A stretch of DNA of 64,000 nt, from the NCBI GenBank assembly GCA_947000775.1, contig CAMQGK010000567.1, positions 23,280,001-23,344,000 on the forward strand, read 5' to 3'. The notes beneath the pieces were generated by a model. The model ran no database searches. It was not told where the DNA came from and saw only the letters and a program-made list of their open reading frames with translations. The stretch comes from Pterois miles. Its lineage: Eukaryota; Chordata; Actinopteri; Perciformes; Scorpaenidae. This document shows positions 1 through 10,568 of this stretch, one piece after another (positions within the stretch are counted from its first letter, which is position 1; each line of letters begins with the position of its first letter). Made by a program: the position numbers and the translations under genes.

Positions 1-800
1 TACACTGAGTCATCCCTTCCATCTCGTGTCATTCAGATCACAGAGCGCCAAGTTTGGCGTGGTGCGCTGGGAACAAGCTACCACGACCGTAACGTTTTTG
101 TATCTTTCACCCTCTTAATATCTTGCCCTGAAACGGCAAACACGCTGCTCTCATTTTCATTCATTCAAATCATCATCAGCCTTTGCTGGTCTAAATATAA
201 AACGCTGCACCCATTTGCATGGAGCAGCGTTTAGCTGCTGCAGTTAAATCAAACAGCGGTGACAGTTATCCAACGTCCTAAAAGCCACAGTTCAGGGCCT
301 ACATGTCCCCTCTTGTGTCCCGGTCTGCCAGAGCAAGCGACGGTCAGGGACCCAGTGTCAGGCTGGAGGCGCCAGAGCATTGTGCAGCGGGTGACCTCTG
401 CAACCACGCTGAGGTTTGTTGCTCTCACCATAGCTTAGCTGTAATGAACTCAGCAGACCACTAAAAGGCTATGGCTTCCTCTCACTGCTCAGTCCCAGCT
501 CCCCAGCCTCGCTGAGGCCACAGCCATGGGGGTCTATCTGTCCCAGGAGAAGAGTAAGAGGGTGAAAGAAAGTGTCATGGATACTTGTGGTATACTGTTG
601 AGATTCACTGAATGCAGCTGATCAAGTTCTTGTCTTTGGAGTTGAGTTGGTGTAAAGGCCCAGAAAAACAATGTAAGGTGGTCGCGCACATTCAAAACTG
701 TAGTAGGCCGGTGCTGGACCAGCAGAATACAGCAATGAAAAACGTACTTGAAGGTCTGCACACTGTAGCTCCCTTAGAGAGCAATTTATGGGCACATCTT
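1..800. other. non-coding, no recognised feature
   Basis: Mixed-composition sequence; short frames on both strands have no family resemblance. Nothing supported. Confidence 0.6.
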
Positions 801-860
801 TGTTAGTGACGCTTCTAGTCCAAGTCTGAAGAAGAGCTTGGGCTCAAAGCGTCACTTACA
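801..860 (+). other. nested hairpin with a degenerate hammerhead-ribozyme-like core
   Basis: Outer stem GTGACGCTT (806-814) pairs with AAGCGTCAC (847-855). Inner stem AGTCCAAG (817-824) pairs with CTTGGGCT (837-844) with one G-T pair, and a few more pairs extend to 801/860. The 3' part reads CTGAAGA, then GAGC-TTGG-GCTC, then AAAGCGTCAC, echoing the hammerhead order CTGANGA, stem II, GAAA, stem III. G12 and A15.1 appear substituted. Such ribozymes accompany Penelope-like elements in animals (known), so this may be a decayed fragment of one. Activity is doubtful. Confidence 0.4.
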
Positions 861-1023
861 CGATGTGCACCGGCCTACCATCTTCTGTGTAAAGGCCCAG
901 ACACATTAAGCCGACAGCAAAGGACAAACAGCAACGAAGGCTGTCTGTTGCGTCGCATCACGTCTCTTTTGTCTTGGCTGACAAGTTGCATTAAACTAGT
1001 TCTGCTAATTTTGAAAAATTTTC
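861..1023. other. non-coding, nothing recognised
   Basis: Short stretch between the hairpin and the inverted-end element; no feature seen. Confidence 0.5.
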
Positions 1024-1718
1024 TTAACCGATAACCAACCCTCATTAACCAATAATTAACCGTTAACCAACAAGATTTGTACCTCACATGCAGCAGTGCA
1101 CCAGCTACAGTATATGAGCACAACAGACAACTGAGTCAACAGATCACCATCAGGAGAGTTACTGTAGCAGCCACGGTGCGGCGTTCACTGTCTCCAGCTC
1201 ACCGTCAGGAGAGTTACTGTAGCAGCCACGGTGCTGCGTTCACTGTCTCCAGCTCACCGTCAGGAGATTTACTGTAGCAGCCACGGTGCTACGTTCACTG
1301 TCTCCAGCTCACCGTCATGAGAGTTACTGTAGCAGCCACGGTGCTGCGTTCACTGTCTCCAGCTCACCGTCAGGAGAGTTACTGTAGCAGCCACGGTGCT
1401 GCATTCACTGCCTCCAGCTCACCGTCAGGAGAGTTACTGTAGCAGCCATTATAGCTGTGAACGTAGCTGTAGCAGAAAGTGTTTGTACAGTTTGTCGGTG
1501 AATAAATGCTACAAGGTACAACTCCTCAGCCAGAAGCCCAGAGCCAACTTCCTGTATCGGCGCCAGTTCTTTCTTAAGGTGGACCAGCTTTTCTCCTTAA
1601 AGTGACGAGCTGCTCCTCAGCATTTTTTGCAGCTTTTTGTTTAATTATTAATATTTCTTTTACCCCTTTAAACGATAGTCTTAATCGGTTTAAATGCTTA
1701 ATGTCGGTTATCGGTTAA
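1024..1718. mobile_element. non-autonomous DNA element with inverted ends, carrying a minisatellite
   Basis: TTAACCGATAACC at 1024-1036 is repeated in inverted orientation at 1706-1718, and similar AACCGATTAA-type words recur inside both ends. There is no transposase frame. The family is unknown to me, and true borders could lie slightly outside since no target-site duplication was found. Confidence 0.5.
1146..1448 (+). repeat. 55-bp minisatellite, about 5.5 copies
   Basis: The unit begins ACCGTCAGGAGAGTTACTGT. Copies start at 1146, 1201, 1256, 1311, 1366 and 1421, exactly 55 bp apart, with a few substitutions; the last copy is partial. The period is not a multiple of three, so it does not encode a protein repeat. 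Confidence 0.95.
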
Positions 1719-2160
1719 TTATTAACATCCTTTATATGAACACACTGCAATGAGTACAGTCGCTGGCCAGCTAGCATGTACGTCATGCACCTGTGTGAAA
1801 GGAAATAACTCTCCCTACCAGCAGGTCACGGTGGTCTGTATTCATCATTCAAAATGGGAAACTGGAAGACAGAGGATTGCGCGTATACAAGCACTTGTTA
1901 TGATACGTACATGAAACAAAGCAGCGTTTGCAGACCGTTTTCACACCACTCTCACTCACCACTTAGCTTCGTTCCAGATGGCCATGTCGCTGTGAAAATA
2001 TCTGTGTATTGCAGCGATCAGATGAGATGAAGAGGAAAAACGAAAAGAGCCTTCTGTGTCTTTCCTCTTGACTTTACTTTGGCTTGTTTCCCTCACTTCC
2101 GTTTCTCTTCTCGTGCACTGATTTCATTTAAGCTAAATCGCCGATCAGAGCGATTTCTCA
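1719..2160. other. non-coding, nothing recognised
   Basis: No gene, repeat or structured motif seen. Confidence 0.5.
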
Positions 2161-2300
2161 CCGACAGGTGAAGCCATGATTCAACATGCTGAATCGGCCG
2201 AAAAACCTCGGACAGGGGCAGATTAGAGCCGAGAGATGCTCACCGACGGCCCCGAACTGTTCGACGGCCGACCGTCGGCTTGGTGCGTCAGTGCCATTAG
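2160..2300. repeat. hairpin-rich segment, probably a dispersed fish repeat
   Basis: Contains the hairpin GATTCA-acatgc-TGAATC (2178-2195) and the palindrome GCCGAC-c-GTCGGC (2267-2279) in a CG-rich context unlike its neighbours. It resembles a repeat commonly seen in teleost genomes, from memory and not checked. Confidence 0.35.
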
Positions 2301-5300
2301 AGGAAATTTAGCTGGGACAAGGTATGCAGTTTTGTATGTGTGTGATGTTACAGATTCTTGGGAGGTGGTAACGCTAATCAATATGCAGCATTTTGAGCAT
2401 TTCAGCTCAGGCGTTATATCTTTGCAGTTGTGTAAATGCAAAAAACCCCAAGTGAATGAATTCTTGAAAGATTTCTAAATGCTGTAACACATTTCACTAC
2501 AACTGCAAAGTGAGAAACCTGTTAGGAGATCATTGTCTGTTACTACAGCATGTGGCTCATTTCAAAGCCAAAGTAGGAAGCAGGAGTGTTTCACAGTGTC
2601 TGGACTGTGATAAGGTGAGAGAGAGTTGTGTAATGCCCCTTTAACCACTTGCTTTATAGGCCCACAAACACACACATACAACACACCTCTCCTGCTGGCC
2701 CCATATTGTTTTATTCTTTGACAATAGATTCAGTTACATAATGAACCCCATCCATATCAAAGGCTGGATCAGGGGTAGACTGGCGTTGCTCCAGGCCCTT
2801 CAGAACGGGCCAAAACCACATGGGAGAACAAACTCTTCCCTATTTTGTTCCCCTGCTCTTTGTCACACCACAAAAGATATCAAGTGTGAGAGGATGGACA
2901 TGTGTTGCTGATCATATGCGTATTAAACAAATATTGCAATGGTCACCTAATATGTTGTGGTGTACTGTCCGTTTTAGCGCGGCCCAGAAACCAGAGAAAG
3001 TGTGGCATCCCAGACATGGGTTTTCAAATGCATTCCTCATGGCACTACGGTATACAGGCTTGTGAGAATTCAGCCAGTGAGTATAGACAATCCAACCGCA
3101 GGGCTTGTGGGGTATATACGCACTAGCAGGGTAAATGGGTTTTGATGGCCTCTGCTGTTTTTTTTTGTTTTTTTTGTCTGAATCGCCATGTTGCGCTGGG
3201 CGACGAGATTTGGTGCTCCCACAGAGCGCGCTCACACGCTGCTCTGCCAACACTGAGCTACATTTAAAACTCTGGTCCTGCTGTCCCCGCCGCACTTTCT
3301 GCCAAGCGGCTCCGCAAACAAGAGAAATAAGGGAGATCTTTTTCTTTCTACCTGACGCTTTCCAGCCTTCTGTGCATTTCCTCCTCGTCCTCTTCCTTTT
3401 CCTCTCTCTGCATCACATTCACGTTCATTCGTTTCCCTTGCCTCCTGTTTTGTCTCTACCTCTACTACCTCTGTGCATCAGTAGCATGAAAAATTTGTGG
3501 CAAATGTTCCTCCCACACTCCACATTCCTGGGTCTTACAGGATCCCACATGCTGGTGGCTCAGTCTCCCTCTTTCTGTGTCACCGGTGACAGTGGAGTGC
3601 AACTTGTGTGGGTGCTGGGGGCTGGGGGGCAGGCTAACAATGTGAGTGGGTAATAGTAATATGCTAATTCATCTTTCCTAATGGTGAGTGAGATTTCCTC
3701 ATTGATTTAACAAATTTGAATTGATTGTGGGTCTCAGTAAGCCTCAAGTCTCCACTTATGGTGCATTAAATTACTGTAAGATATAAATAATGGCCGCATT
3801 ACAGTAAGATTCTTCATGGCGTCTTATTTACAACCAGCAGATTTTCACACACACGGCGTCTTTTTGCAAAGCTCTACTTCTTTGCATTTTAAATTCCAAA
3901 GGGGACAAAGAAATATTATGTTAAAGGCTGTCAATCATCAAATGTCCTCCCAGTGTGACTAAAACAGGACAGTAAAGTCGCTCTGTGACGAGCAGAGAGA
4001 CAGGAAGTGTGAAGGCAAAAAGGTTGCGATGAGACAACTTGAAGTAAAGACGGAGAAAGTACATGAGGATGGAAGCGTGCCACAGTTCAACAAAAGCAGA
4101 AAGCTGTGACAATGAAAACACAGCCATAGTTACTAATCAACAAGTCTTAAAGCTGTGGAAAGAAGATGAGCAGCTATGCTGCCACCCCATTCACAAACGA
4201 GATGTGCCAAGAAAAAGTGAAAAGGAGAGAACAAATGAAAAAAAAAAAGATAGTGAAAGACTGTGGACAACTGTTCAGAGAACAGAACATGACCAGATGT
4301 CAAATTGTTGCTGTATTTTTTTGCAGTTTTCTTTATTTCTTTTCTGCCATTTAAAAAAAAAATAAATTAGCAACACTCCACCTGTGGTGGCTGTTTGTTT
4401 CAACACCATCACTATTGCCACTTGACAGTGCCGATAAACCCCATTTTTCGGTAGAATAATATTTATTTATTTTTATAGTTCTTTGAGTGTGTGTGGTTTT
4501 TTTTGTTTTAACCAAATGTGAATTTTATAATGAGCACCAGAAAGTTTCATTAATCAGACGAGTAGCAAAAGTAAACTGGCACTGTGTGACTTTCCGTGGT
4601 GCAGTAATCCCTCCCCATCTGGCGCTCGGAGCAGGTTGAAACAGACACTGAGAATTATTTGCAATAGTTTTAGACCCAGGTCTGATTATCTTTTCAGTAA
4701 ACAACCGTAATCAGTTGCTCCACTGGGACAGATTTACTTCAAAATGAAATTTGTTTTCCACGCCTGATTGAAGCACCAGATTTTAGATTTTCTGATTACA
4801 AAAGTTTTCAAAGAGCTTTATTTATTGATCCCTCCTAATTTACCAAGAAATATTACAGTCCTTAAAGTACAAACAAACTGCAAATTTACAGACCTTTAAA
4901 CCAAAACCGTTGGTTTGGACTTCCCTGAGGCTCTTTTTACATTCCATTTTAGCTGAATTGATTGAAGTCAGCGTCAGGTCCTGGTTGATGTGAGTATTTC
5001 TGGCCAGTCGTAGGTCACCTCGGAGGAGCCAGCATCAATTTAGTGGCATTTTGAGAGCTGGAGTGTTGGCACCGTGCTTCCCTCCCTTCTTCTCTCTGCA
5101 GGCCCATCCGTGAGGAGCCGGGGAAGTCAGTGTTGGTTCTGTCTGCCACCCTGTTTTGCTTGGCCTGGTCACAACAGCAAACGCAGGAGACACCAATAAT
5201 AATGTTCTTTTATTTAGTAAGAAGAACAAGGAGACGAGGCAAAACAAGCCTCAGGAAGTCATTTACTTGGGCGGAGCGGCTAGAATTTAGTTGAACGTGT

Positions 5301-8017
5301 TTGCTTTGGAAGCAGCGTGAGATACAAACAAGCTGGCTTTTTTTTTATAGGAATCTACTGTGTGCCATTTTGACTTGATCTACATGTTGTTAAAGTTTTG
5401 GATACAAATTTCTAGTGTGGAGTACAAACTACATGGGAATCAAGCTGATTTTGGGCCTGATTCCTCCCTCCTGACAATCGTCAGCAAAGCTTAAATTTTT
5501 TGATACTTATAAATATTATCTTAGATTATTATATATTCATGTGGTGTAAATGATTTTTACATTCTCTGATCGGCTCAGAAGTCCATCCTTAAGGATCTGC
5601 TGTTGTGTGTGAGGTCCGATTGACGCAGTCACGTGGGAAAGAACGATAGCCAGTGAGGAACCAAGGTGAATGAAGTGGAAGCACAACCACTACTGTTATG
5701 GCGGCCGTGGCTAATGCATGAGCTAATGCAGAACGCAAAGCATAAAGTGGAGATGAAGATGGACTCAGAAGTGGAGGACCAACAACTCCATGACTTCATC
5801 CATTTTTTAAAATTTTTTCTTCAAAGTAGTGCAAAAACAAACATGGCTCGTTCTTCCTGCGAGATTTTTTGTGAGGTTTGGTTTTTTTAGTCGGGACTCT
5901 TGTTGTTCATGAATATATTAGTGTGGTGTGCCGTTGTGGCCAAATGCTCACCTCACACTATAGGAACGAAGCTGTTGAATTTAACATAACGTGTCACATT
6001 TCCAAAATCTGTTAAGATTTCTACAATCTTTTCATGCGGGCCAGCCTTAAGTCATAACTAGGTAAAAAATTAGGCAGACCGTCTCATAGTTCAAAAGTGT
6101 TCAAGGCGTCACCCAAACGTATGAGGGTGATGAATTTATTTCAGTTGTGGTGGAAGCAACATATCTTCATCTGTTAATATAACTTGTTTTATCATTTGCT
6201 AACATATTGTCCTTTTTTTGTAGAAAGGCTGTCAATAATATGACACTGGTTGTAATGTCTCAGAGAGACTCAGCTCATCAAGTGGACTCAGGCTGGGCAG
6301 ATTCAGCGGCGAAGCGGTAACCATGCTTGATGTCCACTTCATTTCCCTTGCAAATCAGCCTCGCATTCTCAGAGTTTTCACAGTTCCCAGCTCTCCCTCC
6401 GCTTCCCCGAAACATGCCCTGAGTCAGCCAGGCTCATTAAACAGGATGAGACTATTACCGGGCGAGTTATCCCGCTCCTAACAATGGGATGTGGTCAGGT
6501 GGTGGAAGCACCAGTTTCACTGGGTTCATCTCGCCCCCTCCCCCCTCACGTCCTCCGGGTCCAAGACCGCGACTCCCACTGCAGCCAATAACGCCCTTCC
6601 TCCGTAAACAATAACTGTGACAGCTGGAATGTAGCGCGGCCTCAGTGCGGCAGTGTTAAAATGACTGTAAATTATATTTCATTTCCAAGTTCTGCATATA
6701 TACGGGAGTGGGACAGTTTGTGCGTGTGAGAGCATGTACTGTATGGCACGCTGTATGTGTTTATGCCCATAAATGTACAGCTCTTCTCAGGCAAAGTTGC
6801 AACCGCAGTGTAAAAATGTTCATTCATTCATTCCTTCATTCAGTATACTGTGCTGATGTAACTCAGAGAAGTCCAGTTCATTTTTTTTTTTAAATCTATT
6901 TACAGTAGGGCTTTCAAGAGGCCCAATCAGAAACTGTGGACATGTTCCAGGGAAACAGGACCCAAGCACCCTGAAGAGCCTTTTTGCCTCACTTTTATTC
7001 ACTCCTGTTCTTTCTCAAGAGTTCCTCCTGAAAGTATTTGGCAAACACTGGTGAAAAAAAAAAAAAGACTTTGAGGGAAGAAAAACAACAAGTCGTTCTT
7101 GAGCCACCCACACCCCATCTGCTGTGGTATTATCTTCTTTTATTATCTACAGATTATGTGCGCTGATATGATTTCTACAGTTTGTGTCTGGTGGTCATTG
7201 TGGTTGTTCTTGTTGTTTTTTTGTTGTTTGTGGAGCGCTGTGATATGAGACAGTGAAGGGGGGGTGGGGGGTGGGATCCTCCCCCATGTGCATCTAATCG
7301 TCCATTCAGCACCCTCTTAATGGCTTGTCAGTTCCCCTTGCCCTTCCATTTTCTGTCCAATTAATTCCTTTCTAGCTCTCCGGATAAAAGGACACAATGG
7401 GACCCCTCCACAACATAATGAATCATTAAAATTCAGCAGCGCGGCCCTGGCACTTGGCTTTTTCCCTGGGCTGGTTAGGGACGGCTGCTTGGCATGCATG
7501 CCAGGGCCAACTTGAGCATTCTACCCGCTGGACCAGAGGACACAGTTATCTCTCCTCATTCCTCTGTCGTCGGTGGCTTTAACGAAAAAATCTGAACTTT
7601 TCAGTAGATGTGTCCATAGGTACGTATAGATTGTTGACTCAAGAGCCTATAAGGTCAGAAGGTTATGAGAGCGGCACTGAGCTGGTACATGTTAGTTTTA
7701 TTTTGAACGTCTTTTAAAAAAAAAAAAAAAAAATGATGGAGCTCTATAAAAAGAATACACAAAAAATTTTGCAAAAGTCGTCCACCTGATTTTGAGCAGC
7801 ATCCAATTAAAGTTACTGTGAAGGTTTAATTACTGTCATTTTGGAAAACAGAATAATTCCCTGAAGGCCTCACTGATCACAGCTGTAGCTCACAGCACAG
7901 ATGTTGGACAAGCTGGTATCCAACTCAAAGGCATAAACCTGCTTACTTCAGTGCAATGAATTCTTCTCGTTATTCACATTTTCCCCCAAATATTCTGTGT
8001 TTAAATACAATTGTGAT
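2301..8017. other. non-coding flank downstream of sox8
   Basis: No gene recognised. The longest frame (3135-3653) is a low-complexity Leu/Phe/Ser reading of a CT-rich stretch. Seen: short A/T runs, a G-rich quadruplex-capable run at 7258-7275, a poly-A run at 7716-7733, and repeat-poor enhancer-like blocks at about 6240-6660 (AP-1/Maf-like CTGAGTCAGC near 6419, ACAATGGG near 6481) and 7285-7500 (ACAATGG near 7394). Confidence 0.5.
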
Positions 8018-8272
8018 AAGGCTGCCCTCTTAGTCTAATTGATCATTTTGGTCTCAGATATCTTCAGTTGATTTTAGTTTGATTTTTCATGCCGAATGAC
8101 TTATTTCGAAGAAACTTATGAGCACATCTCACGCAAGATTTAAAATGATGATTGCTTTTGTGCAAATCTTTTTGGAGAAGTTTCACAGATCTTTCAAATC
8201 AACTAATGGATTAGTCGTCAAAATTGTATGAGTGCTAGTCGACTAAGAATTTCTTTGGTCGAGGACAGGCCT
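8018..8272. mobile_element. short hAT-like non-autonomous element (about 255 bp)
   Basis: The ends AAGGCTGCCCTC (8018-8029) and GAGGACAGGCCT (8261-8272) are imperfect inverted repeats of the hAT-type AGGGCTG..C kind. TAGTCGACTAAG lies just inside the right end. Flanking 8-mers agree only weakly. There is no coding capacity. It sits next to the inferred end of the sox8 transcript. Confidence 0.5.
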
Positions 8273-8334
8273 GAGATATGAACAGGAAGTTGAAACTAAA
8301 CATAGATGCAAATAAGAACGACAAAGACAAATAT

Positions 8335-9837
8335 CAAGAAAAAAAGTCTCTTTTTATTTAAAAAAAAAATGGCCAGCGAGTGGGTTAGCTGTGCATGTGT
8401 GAATGAAACTCTAGTTAATAGAACAACAATAAATTTTCACAGCCTTTTTCTCAAAATTATACACCAGAATAATATACAAAACACAGTTGTGATGCTCCGC
8501 ACGTTCCTCGTACAGCATCTCACAGAACGTTACAAACCAAAGGCTGTAAGGAATGATATCAAATTAAGGATATAACCAGGAAGCAGGTTAAACCGTAGGA
8601 ATCTCTGGTGATAATTGCTGATTGTGTGCTGCCTGATGTTTGTTAATAATTCAATTTCATATTGAAATACGGATGATAAGCGTTAGAAGGCACAAAGACG
8701 TTTTTGCGCGAGACTGCAGCAGTGAGTTGGCACTTGATGGTCGTTGAGATAAACACTCAGACTCTTAATTTCCTGCTCTTCTTTGAGTAACGGATGAATT
8801 CAAAGATCATTTCCAGTGAGGAGTTGTTTAAGTATCACTCGGTGTGTATTATTATCTCATCTCTTTCCCAAGGAAGTGGCTCACACATGCACTTTATCTC
8901 CCTGACACACAGATGCATGTACATATCCATGTGCTGTTCATCCACATATACAGGACGTCCAGCTGACATGTCACTCAGAGGGTGCGGTGTTATTTTACCC
9001 CATTTCCTTTAACCCTAGATCATGACTAATCGCAATTTGCCAAGCATAGCTTTCAGACACCTGTTCTGTCCTGTGCGAGTCTGCTGCTTTGTTTGCTTGC
9101 AACTTGGAATGGAGATGTTACTGGAAAATTGCTCTTCAGTGGAATGATATTGAAAATTACTGTCCTTCACTTCATGTACCTTGTTTTCATTAAAAGCCAA
9201 ACAGTACTGTAAATAACCAAACCCACATTACATGTGTTTATCTACTTAAAACAAGAAAAAACAATAATGCATGAACATAAATACATATAAGACCTTTATG
9301 CCAAAATGACACTATAAAAGATTCATATGAGCAATTGAGTTAAGACTGATCGACTGATGCAAATGGCTGCGATATAGCTCTGGCCATTAATGTAAATTTG
9401 ACTTTAAATTCACATAACTGGTCCCGTCTCCAATGTATCTGCGTCTCCATCTGCTTCACAACAGAATCGAGCCAAGCCATTTCTCTCCTACACGACTCAA
9501 ACGGCAGGCCTTTTGCTTTACCTCACCACACGTGCAATCTTAAAACTGGAAAAAAGATGGGGGATGTACAGGATGTAGGCGTAGGCGACATGTCCTCATG
9601 GAGGAGTTTTGGCTCACCAACACACACAATTTGTCTTTTGTGTAAAAAGTCTTTGTGTTTTCATCGCGACGATATAACTTTGTATAAAATCAGCAGGCAC
9701 TTTTTTTTTCTTTCGTTTGTGTTTTAACGTTCAAATGGTCACAGGTAGCCTACTACACACCACCTGCTCCTTACTTCCTTCATTAGTAGTGCATCAATCT
9801 GAGTGAGTCTATGTGGACTGACTGTTTCTTGTCCCCC
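8335..9837 (-). other. sox8: probable sox8 3' untranslated region
   Basis: From the stop codon to just past the first canonical AATAAA on the minus strand (8358-8353), about 1.5 kb. It is AT-rich with non-canonical signals (for example AGATAAA near 9241 and 8890) that could give shorter forms. No other gene or repeat was seen in it. The far end is inferred from the signal only. Confidence 0.5.
8353..8358 (-). terminator. sox8: candidate polyadenylation signal for sox8
   Basis: First perfect AATAAA on the coding strand downstream of the sox8 stop. It lies inside an A/T-rich stretch about 80 bp from a hAT-like element, so it could be fortuitous. Confidence 0.4.
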
Positions 9838-10568
9838 TCAAGGTCGAGACAGCGTGGTGTAGACGGGCTGGTCCCAGCTGGAGGCGGTGGGGCTGTGGGC
9901 GGGAGCCATGGACAGGCTGTTGAGGATGGGGCTGCCGTACGGCCGCCTGGATGAGTGGAAGTACGGGTACTGGTAGAGGCTAGAGGGGTAGCCAGAGTAC
10001 GGGTTGTAATAGTTGGAGCTCTGGAGGTCAGTATAGTCACACTGGGAGCTGGAGAAAGAGGCTGCAGCCGAGGCAGCCGATGTGGCCGAGGTGACGCAGG
10101 CCTGGCTGCTGTAGGAGCCGTAGTCGGAGTGCGAGGGCGACCCGTGGGAGTGCTCACTGTAGTGGCTGGGGCTCAGTTGCTCTGTTTTAATGTGGAGCCG
10201 GTGCTGCCCCACCTCGCCGGTGGAGTTGGCACTCTTGCGGCTCCACGCCGACCCATTGGCGCCTCCGTGGCTGTACGAGGAAGTGTAAGGAGCCGGAGCC
10301 TGGCCGTGGCTGTGGTCTGAAGGCAGGGCAGAGGAGGCTGAGGCGTGGCCGTTGAGCGGGAGGTACTGGTCAAACTCATGCACGTCGAAGGCCTCCATGT
10401 TGCTGATGACATCAGTGCTGAGCTCAGAGATGTCGACGTTGCTGAAGTCGATGTTTTGCCTGTTGCTGTCAACAAGGCGACGGCCTTCATGCTTCAGATC
10501 CTGCTTTACCCCGTGGTGCAGGTCTGTTTTGGGAGTAGTGGGTGGTGTAGGGGGACCATGGGGCTGCC
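9838..10568 (-). CDS. sox8: sox8 coding exon 3 (transactivation domains and stop)
   Basis: The acceptor is a long T-tract followed by CCAG ending at 10569; GG at 10568-10567 completes Gly218. The exon encodes QPHGPPTPPTTPKTDL, the central transactivation region (NIDFSNVDISELSTDVISNM, then EAFDVHEFDQYLP), a His/Ser/Ala-rich spacer, HIKTEQLSPSHYSE and the Ser/Tyr-rich C-terminus. TGA lies at 9840-9838. The exon is much more GC-rich than its surroundings, which explains long shadow frames on both strands here. Confidence 0.96.

Noticed and set aside
1146..1448. CRISPR array
   Set aside because: Contiguous 55-bp units without unique spacers in a eukaryotic genome: a minisatellite.
3135..3653. 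172-aa plus-strand open frame
   Set aside because: Leu/Phe/Ser/Pro-rich reading of CT-rich DNA with no domain, no splice context and no recognised family.
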